Assembly: GCA_041398665.1 (NCBI GenBank) | Contig: JAWKUH010000015.1 | Location: 58,133-122,132, forward strand | Source of the DNA: Rohdeia sp041398665 | Lineage (GTDB): Bacteria > Planctomycetota > UBA1135 > GCA-002686595 | Length of the DNA stretch: 64,000 nt | Reading direction: 5' to 3' | In this document: positions 10,759 through 19,596 of the stretch, piece by piece | How the letters are laid out: the number at the start of each line of letters is the position of its first letter | Numbering within the stretch: the first letter of the stretch is position 1 | Notes under the pieces: generated by a model | What the model saw: only the letters and a program-made list of their open reading frames with translations | Databases searched by the model: none | What the model was told of the DNA's origin: nothing | Position numbers and translations under genes: made by a program

Positions 10759-11732
10759 ACACGGCGGAGCTCGCCGGAGGTGTTCGCGCGGGCGACCGTT
10801 CCGCCCTGGCGAAGGCCATCACGCTCGTCGAGGGCCGGCGCGACGACCAGGAGGCGCGCGCGCAGGAGCTCGTCGCCGCGTTGCTCCCGGACGCCGGCGG
10901 CTCGTACCGCGTCGCGGTGAGCGGTCCGCCCGGCGTCGGCAAGAGCACCTTCGTCGAGGCGCTCGGCTGCATGTTGGTGGAGCGCGGTCTCCGGGTCGGC
11001 GTGCTCGCCGTCGACCCGTCGAGCGCGGTGTCGGGCGGATCGATCCTCGGCGACAAGTCGCGCATGGACCGCCTCGCGCAGCTCGACGGCGCCTTCATCA
11101 GGCCCAGTCCTTCCGCTGCGACGCTCGGCGGTGTGACGCGCCGCACGCGCGAGACGATCGTGCTGCTCGAGGCGGCGCGCTTCGACGTCGTGCTGGTCGA
11201 GACGGTCGGGGTGGGGCAGTCGGAGTACGCGGCGCGCGACCTCGTCGACTTCTTCGTCGTGCTCGCGCTACCGGGCGCGGGCGACGAGCTGCAGGGCATC
11301 AAGCGGGGCATCCTCGAGGTCGCGGACCTCGTCGCCGTGAACAAGTGCGACGGCGAGCGCCGCCGTGCAGCGGAGGACTCCGCGCGCGCCCTCCGCTCGG
11401 CACTGGCGACGTTCGGTGCGGAGCCCGGTGTGCGCGTCCCGCCGGTGCTGTGCGTCAGTTCGCTCGAGGGAGCGGGTCTCGCCGAACTCTGGGACGTCGT
11501 CCGCACGCGGCTCGACGAGGAGCGCGCGAACGGAGCCCTCGCCGCGCGCCGCGAGGCGCAGTCGGAGCGCTGGTTGTTCGAGCGCGTGCACGAGGAGCTC
11601 GACCGTTCGTTCCGCTCGCACCCCGACGTCGCGGCGCGCATGGAACGAGTCCGTGCCGACGTGCGCGCGTCGAAGCTGACGCCGATCCAGGGGGCGAGGC
11701 TCCTGCTCGACGCCTACCGCGCCGCGCGCTGA
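10755..11732 (+). CDS. meaB: Methylmalonyl-CoA mutase-associated GTPase MeaB (ArgK family)
   Basis: MeaB is a P-loop GTPase chaperone that loads and protects the adenosylcobalamin cofactor of methylmalonyl-CoA mutase. The 325-residue protein has Walker A GPPGVGKST (about residue 58), DPSSAVSGGSILGDKSRM, ETVGVGQSE and the guanine-specificity motif NKCD. The length is normal. The TTG start overlaps the mutB stop (TTGA), giving tight coupling to its client. IcmF carries its own fused G-domain, so MeaB most likely serves MutA/MutB. It ends the operon; downstream is a repeat-rich convergent gap. Confidence 0.93.
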   Translation: MNTAELAGGVRAGDRSALAKAITLVEGRRDDQEARAQELVAALLPDAGGSYRVAVSGPPGVGKSTFVEALGCMLVERGLRVGVLAVDPSSAVSGGSILGDKSRMDRLAQLDGAFIRPSPSAATLGGVTRRTRETIVLLEAARFDVVLVETVGVGQSEYAARDLVDFFVVLALPGAGDELQGIKRGILEVADLVAVNKCDGERRRAAEDSARALRSALATFGAEPGVRVPPVLCVSSLEGAGLAELWDVVRTRLDEERANGALAARREAQSERWLFERVHEELDRSFRSHPDVAARMERVRADVRASKLTPIQGARLLLDAYRAAR

Positions 11733-12398
11733 GTCACGTGCCGGCGCCCGACGGCGCGGCGGCCCTGCGGGCCGCAAGAAACACGAAGGGAACGGCAGAA
11801 GGGGCACGAAGAGCACGAAGGCGCCGCTGCGCGGCGCTGAAGGCAGGACCCGCGAGGTCCTGCGTTCCTCCTGTGTGGTCCGCCGCCGAAGGCGCGCGTG
11901 TGCTTCGTGTGCTCCGTGGTTCCCCGCGCGGCGCGAAGCGGCGCGGCATTCCCGCGCGGCGCGAAGCGGCGCGCTGCATTCCCGCGCGGCCTGCCGGTCG
12001 CGCCGCGCCTCGAGGAAGAAATCGAGGGCTGCGCTCGGCGCCTTCGGCGCCGAAGTCCGCAGTTTCGACACGAAGGGAACGACCGGAAAGGACACGAAGA
12101 GCACGAAGGCGCCGCTTCGCGGCGAGACGCAGGGACCCGCGGGGCGCTTCGCGCCGCGGTCCTGTGCCTTCCTTGTTCCGCCGCCGAAGGCGGCGCCTTC
12201 CGTTCTTCGCCTTCTTCGTGTTTCGATCCCCACGCGACCGAAGGTCGCGTGTTGGCCCCGCGCGACCGAAGGTCGCGTGTTCGCTTACGCGACCGAAGGT
12301 CGCGTGTTCGTGCCACGCGACCGAAGGTCGCGTGTTCGTTCCCCCCGCGCGGCGCGAAGCCGCGCGCTTCGTTCCCCGCGCGGCCGCCGGGCCGCGCC
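11733..12398. repeat. Intergenic palindromic repeat region between convergent genes
   Basis: This 666-base non-coding stretch lies between meaB (plus) and the DUF1552 gene (minus). Two similar cassettes rich in CACGAAG and GAGCACGAAGGCGCC occur near 11773-11825 and 12066-12112. Each is followed by GC hairpins such as CAGGACC...GGTCCTG and GGCGCCTTCGGCGCC. The segment at 11903-11923 (CTTCGTGTGCTCCGTGG) matches one arm of the inverted repeat at 32473-32541, so the two loci share a repeat family. Frames open across it because of the GC content, but none resembles a protein. Confidence 0.7.
12231..12336. repeat. Four tandem hairpins, CGCGACC-GAA-GGTCGCG, period about 28
   Basis: Four perfect copies of a 17-base palindrome with a GAA loop lie at 12233-12249, 12261-12277, 12288-12304 and 12316-12332. 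Each is followed by TGTT and about 7 variable bases. They can fold on either strand and could act as a bidirectional terminator or as a REP-like element. The spacers are too short for CRISPR. Confidence 0.75.
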
Positions 12399-13775
12399 TC
12401 AGATCGACAGCTCGCGGTCGGCGTCACCGAACGCATCGAGCTTGATCCCCATGCGCTTCATCAGCGCGATGTGGAGCTCGTTCATGGGCGTCTCGTTGCC
12501 CACGTCGGCGTAGCGATCGAGCTTGATCCGGTCCTTCGCCAGCTCGCCGCCTCCGGCCACGAGGGTCGGCAGGTTCTCGTGGTTGTGCTTGTCGCCGTCG
12601 CTGATGCAGCTGCCGTACACGATCATCGAGTGGTCGAGCACGCTGTCGCTGCCCTCCTCGTAGGAGTCGAGCCTCGCGAGGAACTCGCCGAAGAGCTGCA
12701 TGTGCAGCGCGTCGATCTTCTCGAGCTTGAGCAGCGTGCCGGCGTTCCCGCCGTGGTGCGAGAGTGCGTGGTGCGCGTCGGGGACGCCGATCTCCGGGAA
12801 GGTGCGGCTCGACACCTCGCGCGCGTACATGAACGTCGCGACGCGCGTCTGGTCGGCGCGGAGCGCGAGGGCCAGGACCTCGAACAGGAGCCGGACGTGG
12901 TCGCTGAACACGCCGGGGATCCCGGTCGGCTTCTGCGTCCCGTCGGGGAGGACGAGCGCGTCGCCCTCGGAGAACTCGAGCTTCCGTTCGAACTCCCGCA
13001 GGGCGTCGGCGAACTGGTCGATCTTGTGGCGGTCGCCCGCACCGAGGTCGCGGCGCAGCTTGCGGATCTCGTCGCCGACGTAGTCGAGGACGCTCTTGCG
13101 GCGCTCGCGCCGCTCGGCCGCGACGGAGGCCGAAGCGGCGCTCTGCGCGTCGCCGAAGATGCGCTCGAAGAGCATGCGCGGGTCGTTCTCCTGGGGGAGC
13201 GGCTGCGCGTCGCCCTTCCACGAGACGTGGAAGTTGTACGCGCAGGCGTAGCCCGAGTCGCACTCCCCGTTGCTCTGACCGCGCTCGCACCCGATCTCGA
13301 GCGAGCGGAACCGCGTCTCGCCTCCGACCTCGGCCGCGACGATCTGGTCGGCGGACTGCGCGGCTCGGACCGTCGCGCCGCCCTTCAGGATCTGGACCCC
13401 CGTGAGCCACGTCGACGCCGCACGCGCGTGGTCGCCCGGTCCGTCGCCGTTCGCGCGCGCCTTGTCGTGCGTCAGGCCGCGGAGGACGAGCGTCTTGTCC
13501 TTGAGGTCGCCGAGCGCCGCGAGCGTGCGGCTCGGCTTGTAGTTGCGGCCCTCGCGGCTCGGCCACCACGCGTCCTGGTTCACGCCGTTCGGCACGTAGA
13601 CGTACACGAGTCGACTCGGGACCGACGGCGCGGCGCCGGGACGCAGCAGCGAGGGCTGCATCGCGTCGAGCAGCGGCAGCGCGAGCGTCGCACCGAGACC
13701 GCGCAGCAGCGTCCTGCGCTCCAGCGGTCGTCCGAGCATGCGCGAGGTACGCGCGAGGTTCGTCCTGTTCGTCAT
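12399..13775 (-). CDS. DUF1552 family exported protein
   Basis: This 458-residue protein belongs to the DUF1552 family, which in planctomycetes and relatives is almost always encoded beside a DUF1592-type cytochrome protein, as here. The N-terminus has a twin-arginine-like signal (RRTLLRGLGATLALPLLD), suggesting Tat export. Conserved stretches include YVYVPNGVNQDAWWPS, FSDHVRLLFEVLALALR, HHALSHHGGN and IVYGSCISDGDKHNHENLP, the last two being typical of the family. The biochemical role is unknown; sulfatase/alkaline-phosphatase-like folds have been suggested for it. The ATG overlaps the stop of the upstream gene by 4 nt (ATGA), so the two are co-expressed. Confidence 0.9.
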   Translation of the reverse strand: MTNRTNLARTSRMLGRPLERRTLLRGLGATLALPLLDAMQPSLLRPGAAPSVPSRLVYVYVPNGVNQDAWWPSREGRNYKPSRTLAALGDLKDKTLVLRGLTHDKARANGDGPGDHARAASTWLTGVQILKGGATVRAAQSADQIVAAEVGGETRFRSLEIGCERGQSNGECDSGYACAYNFHVSWKGDAQPLPQENDPRMLFERIFGDAQSAASASVAAERRERRKSVLDYVGDEIRKLRRDLGAGDRHKIDQFADALREFERKLEFSEGDALVLPDGTQKPTGIPGVFSDHVRLLFEVLALALRADQTRVATFMYAREVSSRTFPEIGVPDAHHALSHHGGNAGTLLKLEKIDALHMQLFGEFLARLDSYEEGSDSVLDHSMIVYGSCISDGDKHNHENLPTLVAGGGELAKDRIKLDRYADVGNETPMNELHIALMKRMGIKLDAFGDADRELSI

Positions 13776-16192
13776 CGGCTCGCGGTGTCGGTCCGGCGTT
13801 CGCGGAAGGCGGCCGACGACACGATCGCACGGATCGCGTCGTCGAGGGTGGGGTGGGCGGGATCGAGCCGCGACAGGACCGCTCCGACCGTCGGACGGTC
13901 CGCAGGGTCGAGCCCGCGGCCCAGGGCGTAGACGAGCAGGTTCTCGACGACGCCCCGCACGAGGCTCGGTCCGGAGTACCAGTCGCCGTCCTTGTCGGCG
14001 TCGCGCACGAGCGCGACGAGTTCGACCTCGCCGTCGAAGCTGCGTCCGTCGGGCATGACGCCGCTCGCGTCGACGCGCTGCCCGCCGACCGTCGTGCGCT
14101 TCCCGCCGACGGCGTCGAAGCGCTCGAGTCCGAACCCGAGCGGGTCGAGTCGGTCGTGGCACGAGGCGCACACCGCGCGCTCGCGGTGCAGCGCGAAGCG
14201 CTCGCGCATCGTCTTCGCGTCGAAGGTGGCGGGATCGTCGTCGCCGAATGAGTCCGCACCCGGCGGCGGAGGAGGGAGCGGCGAGGCCAGGAGCGTCTCG
14301 AGGATCCAGCGACCGCGCTTCACCGGCGACGTCCGGTTCGGCTGCGACGTCACGGTCAGGATCGAGGCGTGCATGAGGATCCCGCGCCGCGACGTCCCGG
14401 AGAGCGGGACGCGCCGCATGTACGAGCCCTCGATGCCGCGGATCCCGTAGTGCTTCGCGAGCACGTCGTTGACGAACGTGAAGTCGCTGTCGAGCAGGTC
14501 GCGGATCGAGCGCTTCTCGCGCAGGACCGCCTCGAAGACGAGGAGCGTCTCGCGCTCCATGGCTCGCAGGAGGTCGGGCGTCGCGTCGGGGTGGAGCTCG
14601 AGGTCGACGGAGTGCTTGGCGAGTTGGCGCGTCTGCAGCCACTGCGAGGCGAAGTTGCGCGCGAGGTTGCCCGAGCGCGGGTCCTCGAGCATGCGGTCGA
14701 CCTGGTTGGCGAGGACGTCGTCGTCCTGGAGCCGGTCGTCGGCGGCGAGCGCGAGCAGTTCCTCGTCCGGCGCCGAGCTCCACAGGAAGTACGAGAGCCG
14801 CGTCGCGAGTTCGTACCCGTCGAGCCGGCGGATCCCCTCGGACCGTCCGGGATCCTCCTCGACGCGCAGGAGGAAGCGGGGCGAGGCGAGGATCGCCGTG
14901 AGCGCGATCTGCAGCGTCTGGTCGTACTCGGCCCTGCGCGGCGCGAGCTTCATGAGCTTCGCGACGTCGGAGCCCGTCGGCGGGCGGCGCCACAGGCGCG
15001 TCGCGAGCCACTCGACGCTCGACTCGAGACGCTTCTTCTCGCTGCGCTCCGCGGAGAAGCGATCGGCGAGCGCCGTCTGCAGCTCGGTCGGTCCGGGCGG
15101 GTCGAGCGGCCCGACGACCTCGAGCCCGTGCACCACGAGATTGCGGTCCAAGGGGCGACCGCCGTCGACGGAGGGCTCGAAGAAGTCGTTCGTGAACGCG
15201 GCGGCGACCCACCAGCGACCGGCCTCGGGGACCGTGAACTCGGCTTCGTGTTCCTCGGGGTCGAGGATGCTCTTCGTGACGACGTCGAACGAGCCGAGGA
15301 TCTGCGAGTCGCGCCGCAGTTCCATGCGAGCGAGCTCGCTCCCCGCCTGGTTGGCGGCGACGCGGGCGCGCAGCAGGTAGCGACCCGCGCGCGGGAGTTC
15401 GATCGTCAGTCCGCACTCGCCGTTCGAGTCGAGGATGCGCAGGTCCGTCGGCTGTCGGTTGCTGCGCGCGCGCAGGTGGCCGCCCTCGAGCTCGGTCGCG
15501 ACGAACGTGCGCACCGGCGGATCGCCCGGCAGCTCCCATGCGATCGCGCTCTCCGCGACCGTCGCCGCCGCGTCGAGGTACCGCTCGAGCTGCAGGTCGG
15601 AGAGCGTCTGCGCGTCGGCGACGTTGTCGAAGCCGTGACCGACGTTGTCCGCGGGGAAGAACTCCTCGGCGTCGAAGCGGACGCCGAGCACGTCGAAGAC
15701 CGTGTTGGCGTACTCGGTGTTCGAGAGGCGCCGCAGGACGTTGCGTCCGGGGTCGCCCGCGCGCGCGGGGTCGTAGGCCGAACGCAGCGCGAGCGCGACG
15801 TAGCCCGCGAAGGCGTCGACCTCCTCCGCCGACGGCCGCGGCTGCGAGTCGGGCGGCATCTGTCCGAGTCGCACGCGATCGACGGCGTGGGCCATCAGGA
15901 CGTCCCGGTCCGCGAGCGCCGCCGCCGACCTCGGCGAGGCGAGGTCGAGTCCGGCCTCCGGCGAAGAGCCCGAGTGGCACGACGCGCAGTGCGTCTCCAC
16001 GAAGGGCCGGTACACCGACTCGAGTCCCTGCGTGAGCTCCTCGTCGCTCGGGAACGCGAGGGGCGACGGCGCGCTCCCGCCCGAGTCCTGGGTACGCGCG
16101 CCCGTCGACGCGGCGGCGGACGCGATCGCGGCGACGAGGAGGGAGCCGGCGGCCAGAGCGCTCGTGCTCCCGAGGGAGTGGATCCGCACCAT
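13772..16192 (-). CDS. Planctomycete cytochrome protein (DUF1587/1592/1588/1585 architecture)
   Basis: This 806-residue exported protein has a signal sequence (SALAAGSLLVAAIASAAAS). An N-terminal heme-attachment motif CASCH lies near residue 60 (HCASCHSG) and a second, CASCHDRLDPLGFGLERFD, lies in the DUF1588 region. Between them are family landmarks: RRLSNTEYANTVFDVLG (DUF1587), YELATRLSYFLWSSAPD (DUF1592), RRGILMHASILTVTSQPNRTSP (DUF1588 start) and a C-terminal DUF1585-like segment. The two CxxCH motifs imply c-type heme and periplasmic redox chemistry. The substrate is unknown. It is co-transcribed with the DUF1552 gene by a 4-nt overlap. The ATG at 16192 lies 9 nt after a TACGAT box. Confidence 0.9.
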   Translation of the reverse strand: MVRIHSLGSTSALAAGSLLVAAIASAAASTGARTQDSGGSAPSPLAFPSDEELTQGLESVYRPFVETHCASCHSGSSPEAGLDLASPRSAAALADRDVLMAHAVDRVRLGQMPPDSQPRPSAEEVDAFAGYVALALRSAYDPARAGDPGRNVLRRLSNTEYANTVFDVLGVRFDAEEFFPADNVGHGFDNVADAQTLSDLQLERYLDAAATVAESAIAWELPGDPPVRTFVATELEGGHLRARSNRQPTDLRILDSNGECGLTIELPRAGRYLLRARVAANQAGSELARMELRRDSQILGSFDVVTKSILDPEEHEAEFTVPEAGRWWVAAAFTNDFFEPSVDGGRPLDRNLVVHGLEVVGPLDPPGPTELQTALADRFSAERSEKKRLESSVEWLATRLWRRPPTGSDVAKLMKLAPRRAEYDQTLQIALTAILASPRFLLRVEEDPGRSEGIRRLDGYELATRLSYFLWSSAPDEELLALAADDRLQDDDVLANQVDRMLEDPRSGNLARNFASQWLQTRQLAKHSVDLELHPDATPDLLRAMERETLLVFEAVLREKRSIRDLLDSDFTFVNDVLAKHYGIRGIEGSYMRRVPLSGTSRRGILMHASILTVTSQPNRTSPVKRGRWILETLLASPLPPPPPGADSFGDDDPATFDAKTMRERFALHRERAVCASCHDRLDPLGFGLERFDAVGGKRTTVGGQRVDASGVMPDGRSFDGEVELVALVRDADKDGDWYSGPSLVRGVVENLLVYALGRGLDPADRPTVGAVLSRLDPAHPTLDDAIRAIVSSAAFRERRTDTASR

Positions 16193-16201
16193 CGGGCCAC
16201 C

Positions 16202-16207
16202 ATCGTA
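16202..16207 (-). promoter_or_regulatory. Putative -10 box close to the start of the cytochrome gene
   Basis: On the minus strand TACGAT lies 9 nt before the ATG at 16192, and no Shine-Dalgarno is present between them. This fits a leaderless or nearly leaderless transcript. Confidence 0.35.
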
Positions 16208-16308
16208 GGACGCGGCGGCGCTCGGGTTTCGATCCACCGCTCCGCTCCGTTCTCCGCCTTCCCGGCGGCGCGCGCCGGGACCTTCGGTACGGCCCCGCGG
16301 CGCGTGTC

Positions 16309-17190
16309 TCAGGAGGGGTGGACGCGGCCGAGCCGCTCGCGGACGCCCTGCGCGCTGCGCTCGAGGAGTCCGTCGACGAGCGCGCGCACGTCGGGCCCGC
16401 CGTCGCGCGCGACGGCGGTGAGATCGACGGCGAGCGCGAGGGCCACGCAGCGGTCGACCTCGCGCGGCGCTCCGAAGGTCGCGTTGGCGACGTGGCGCGC
16501 GCGCATGGCGAGGTCGTAGCGCTTCCCGCCCTCGATCTGCGAGTCGAAGACGCCGACGAGGGCCGCGACGAGGTGCGGCCGCGCACCCACGTCGAGCGCG
16601 ACGCGGTCCTGCGCCGCCAGCCAGTCGAGGTCGCCCCAGCCCTCGACGCCGAGGACGCGCTCCGGACGCACCCTGCCGCCGCTCTCGCGGTCGACGCGGC
16701 GCAGCGCCTCGAGAGTGCGCACGCAGACCGCCACGTGGGTCTCGTGCCGGTCGGTGGGGGCGTGCAGATAGACCGTGCGCGGTGCGGTCGCCCGCAGGAT
16801 CGACACCAGGTCCCGCGTCGAGTCGCCGTTCGAAGGGTCGCGCACCGCGGCGCTCGGATGCGCGAGCTGGACGCAGAGCGCATAGCGCCCGACGAGCGCC
16901 GCCCGGCGCTGTTCCTCGCGCCGGATCGTGCACATCGTCGCGTCGTCGACGTCGGCGTACGGACCGCCGCGCGGACTCCCCGCGCCGTCGGTGACGACGA
17001 CGGCGCCGAACGACGGCTCGCCGTCGAAGGCGGACAGGATCCCGTGGAGCCCGATCCACTCCGCGTCGTCCTGGTGCGCGACGACGGCGAGACGCTCGAC
17101 GCGCGCGAGCGCCGACGGGATCGCGACGCCGTCGGGGACGAACACGTCGGCGTCGGTGCGCGAGAGGTGCAGCGAGGTCGGCGTGCTCAC
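16309..17190 (-). CDS. PIG-L / LmbE-family N-deacetylase
   Basis: PIG-L family enzymes remove acetyl groups from N-acetylglucosamine-type substrates using zinc. The 293-residue protein has the signature AHQDDAEW near residue 38, a variant of the canonical AHPDDE box in which Pro is replaced by Gln but the Asp-Asp pair and Glu/Ala-Glu remain. It also has the downstream His pair (DRHETHVAVCVRTLEAL). The GTG start overlaps the stop of the upstream membrane protein (GTGA). A GT4 glycosyltransferase is divergently encoded nearby, so a glycoconjugate substrate is plausible, but none can be named. Confidence 0.85.
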   Translation of the reverse strand: MSTPTSLHLSRTDADVFVPDGVAIPSALARVERLAVVAHQDDAEWIGLHGILSAFDGEPSFGAVVVTDGAGSPRGGPYADVDDATMCTIRREEQRRAALVGRYALCVQLAHPSAAVRDPSNGDSTRDLVSILRATAPRTVYLHAPTDRHETHVAVCVRTLEALRRVDRESGGRVRPERVLGVEGWGDLDWLAAQDRVALDVGARPHLVAALVGVFDSQIEGGKRYDLAMRARHVANATFGAPREVDRCVALALAVDLTAVARDGGPDVRALVDGLLERSAQGVRERLGRVHPS

Positions 17191-18128
17191 GGCGTCGTTC
17201 CCCCTGCGTCGCGCTCCGACAGGAACAGCACGCGCGCGCCGGCGCGCGGCGCGAGGACGTCGTGGCCGCGTCCGAACGCGACCTCCCCGACGGCCTGCGC
17301 GGCGTCCTCGAACGGGAGCACGAGTTCGGTGCCGGGGAGCACCGTCACGCCGAGCGACCAATTCCTCGCACCACCGGTGACGCTCTCCACCTCGACCGGT
17401 GCCGTCGTCGCCGCGACCGCGAGAACGTCGCCGCGCGCCTCGACGCGCACCGGCGCGTCGCCGTCCGTCGCGCCTCCGCCCGCCGCACCCGGTCCGACGC
17501 GCGCGCGCGTCGTCGTGTCGTCGTGGGGCGTGACGAGTGCCAGCCAGGCGCGTCCGATCTCGACGAGGATGCCGCGCACCTGCGCGCCGCAGGCGAGTTC
17601 GAGGACGACCCACGAGCCGCGTGCGCGTTCGAGCGAGAAGCCGTCCTGGCAGGGGCGACCGCGCCGCGGGTCGGCGAGTCGCTGGACGAGGTCGGTGGCC
17701 GCGTCGAGCGCGCTCCGGAACAGCGCCCCGGGCTCCTGCCACCAGGCCGGAGCGTCGCCGCCGCGCTCGCGCGTTCGGACGAGTTCGCGGCGCTCGAGCT
17801 CGGCGAAGAGCTCCCGAGAGCTGTGCGGGCGCACGAGCGCGATCGAGCTCGACGCGAGCCGCGGATCGGCGAGGACCGCGCTGCGGCGCGCTTCGCCGGG
17901 CGGGGCGTAGGGCGCGTCGAAACGCAGCGCGAAACCGTCGGCGCGCGGCTCGATCCGTCCCCACCAGACGGTCCGCGCGTCCTGCCACCAGGCGAACCGC
18001 TGCGATCGGAACCGCGCGAGGGCGCGATCGGTCCGCACGAGGTTCCACGCGACGAGCAGGACCGTCGCGAGGACGATCCACCCGAGGGGTCCGAGGGGCG
18101 TCGCGGTGAGGAGCGCGGGAGACGTCAC
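17187..18128 (-). CDS. Single-span membrane protein of unknown function
   Basis: I do not recognise this 313-residue protein. It has one N-terminal membrane segment (GPLGWIVLATVLLVAWN) followed by a soluble region with a basic, Trp-rich part (RFAWWQDARTVWWGRI), so it is probably a type II or anchored protein. The C-terminal half is beta-rich by composition (LVLPFEDAAQAVGEV). No catalytic motif is visible. It begins with GTG, 8 nt after TACCCT, and is coupled by a GTGA overlap to the PIG-L deacetylase, which suggests a shared process. Confidence 0.75.
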   Translation of the reverse strand: MTSPALLTATPLGPLGWIVLATVLLVAWNLVRTDRALARFRSQRFAWWQDARTVWWGRIEPRADGFALRFDAPYAPPGEARRSAVLADPRLASSSIALVRPHSSRELFAELERRELVRTRERGGDAPAWWQEPGALFRSALDAATDLVQRLADPRRGRPCQDGFSLERARGSWVVLELACGAQVRGILVEIGRAWLALVTPHDDTTTRARVGPGAAGGGATDGDAPVRVEARGDVLAVAATTAPVEVESVTGGARNWSLGVTVLPGTELVLPFEDAAQAVGEVAFGRGHDVLAPRAGARVLFLSERDAGGTTP

Positions 18129-18136
18129 GACCGCAG

Positions 18137-18142
18137 AGGGTA
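18137..18142 (-). promoter_or_regulatory. Putative -10 box, leaderless start of the gene at 18128
   Basis: Read on the minus strand, TACCCT lies 8 nt before the GTG start, with no Shine-Dalgarno. The same bases overlap a TAGCCT on the plus strand (18141-18146) that could serve the divergent glycosyltransferase. Confidence 0.4.
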
Positions 18143-18191
18143 GCCTCGCGGCACGTCCGGAGCTCCGATCGCGGAGTCCGGGCTCGCGACC

Positions 18192-19436
18192 GTGCGCCGG
18201 ATCCTGCACCTCCTCTCCCAGCGGCCGAAGCTCACGGGCTCCGGCGTCACGCTCGACGAACTCCTGCCGTGCCTCGCGCCCGAGTTCGAGCAGGCCGCCC
18301 TCGTCGGCGTCCCGCACGGGAGCGCCGACCGACCCGTCGGGATCCCCGAGGAACACGTCCGCCGCGTGACGTTCGCACGCGAGCGCGACGGCGACGCGCC
18401 CGGCGCCGACGTCTCCCATCGCGTCGTCGGCATGAGCGACGTCATGCCGTACCCCACGCGCACCTGGCGCAGCATGACGAGAACGGAACTCGCGAACTAC
18501 CGCGCGGTCCTCGGCGACGCCGTCGCGCGAGCCGTCGACGAGTTCCGCCCCGACCTCCTGCACGCGCACCACGCCTGGGTGCTCGCGGCGACGGCGCGCG
18601 AACGCTGCCGCGACGTCCCGCTCGTCGTCCACGGACACGGTTCCGATCTGCGCCAGTTCGAGCTCGTGCCCGAGGTCGGTGCCGAGGTCGCCCGTTCGCT
18701 CGCCCGCGCCGACGCCGTCGTCGCGCTGCACCGACAGCAGGCCGAGCACTACGCCGAGGTGCTCGGCGTCCCGCGCGAACGCGTGCACGTCGTCGGCGCG
18801 GGTTTCGCCGAGGAACGCTTCGCGCCGGACGGGCGCGAACTCCTGCGCGGACAACGCGTGGTCTTCGTCGGCAAGACGAGTGCGGCGAAGGGCGTCGACG
18901 CGCTCCTGCTCGCCTTCCGACGACTGCGCGAACGGCGGCCGCGCGCGCAGCTCGTCCTCGTCGGGAGCGGTTCCGGCGAGGAGGGCGAGGAACTCACCCG
19001 TCGTGCGCGCGGCGAGCCCGGCGTCCTCGTGGCGGGTCGACTCGACGACGCGGACCTCGTGCGCGCGCTGCGGTCGGCCGCGGTCCTCGTCCTGCCGTCG
19101 CTCTGGGAGGGGCTGCCGCTCGTGCTCCTCGAGGGGGCCGCGGCAGGGGCGCTGCTGGTCGCCACGGACCTCCCCGGCGTCGTCCACGAGCTGGCGCCGA
19201 CGCTGGGGGAGGGGCTCGTCGTCGTCCGGGGACCGCGCAGCGAGGGCGGCGAGCGCTGCGCGCCCGGCGAGCTCGAGCCGTTCGCCGAGCGACTGTCCTC
19301 GGCCCTCGACGAGGCGCTCCGCCGCGCCCAGCGCGGGATCGCTCCGGACCGCGAGGCGGTCGAGGCGTTCACGTGGCCCGCGGTCGCGAGGCGCGTCGCC
19401 GCGGTGTGGGAGGGGCTCCTCGCACCGCGCAGGTGA
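18192..19436 (+). CDS. Glycosyltransferase family 4 (GT-B fold)
   Basis: This 414-residue protein is a retaining GT-B glycosyltransferase of the GT4 type, expected at the cytoplasmic face of the membrane. The N-terminal half has DLLHAHHAWVLAATA and HGHGSDLRQF. The C-terminal nucleotide-sugar domain has VVFVGKTSAAKGVDALL, the E-x7-E region PSLWEGLPLVLLEGAAAG and a terminal helix (FTWPAVARRVAAVWEGLL). The start is GTG at 18192. It is divergent from the membrane protein and PIG-L deacetylase, and the three together could act on one glycan. The sugar donor and acceptor are unknown. Confidence 0.88.
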   Translation: MRRILHLLSQRPKLTGSGVTLDELLPCLAPEFEQAALVGVPHGSADRPVGIPEEHVRRVTFARERDGDAPGADVSHRVVGMSDVMPYPTRTWRSMTRTELANYRAVLGDAVARAVDEFRPDLLHAHHAWVLAATARERCRDVPLVVHGHGSDLRQFELVPEVGAEVARSLARADAVVALHRQQAEHYAEVLGVPRERVHVVGAGFAEERFAPDGRELLRGQRVVFVGKTSAAKGVDALLLAFRRLRERRPRAQLVLVGSGSGEEGEELTRRARGEPGVLVAGRLDDADLVRALRSAAVLVLPSLWEGLPLVLLEGAAAGALLVATDLPGVVHELAPTLGEGLVVVRGPRSEGGERCAPGELEPFAERLSSALDEALRRAQRGIAPDREAVEAFTWPAVARRVAAVWEGLLAPRR

Positions 19437-19596
19437 GGCGAGCGGGACGCGGCGCTCGCTCGGAGCGACGATCCCTGGGACCCGTCGCGGCCACTCCCTA
19501 CACTCGTCGCCCGAAAGTTCGGGTCGCGCGCCCTCCCAGGTGCGCGCCGGGCCCGGGCGAGTACCACGCCACCCCCCGAAGAGGAGCGAGTCCGAC

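Noticed and set aside
12231..12336. Four regularly spaced repeats resembling a small CRISPR array
   Set aside because: The units are perfect palindromes of 17 bases with only 10-11 bases between them. That is too short for spacers, part of each gap is constant, and no cas genes are in the window.
12399..16883. A 1494-codon minus-strand frame
   Set aside because: Only its last 458 codons (the DUF1552 protein) are real. The upstream part is Arg-rich and lies over the cytochrome and deacetylase genes, which are in another frame.
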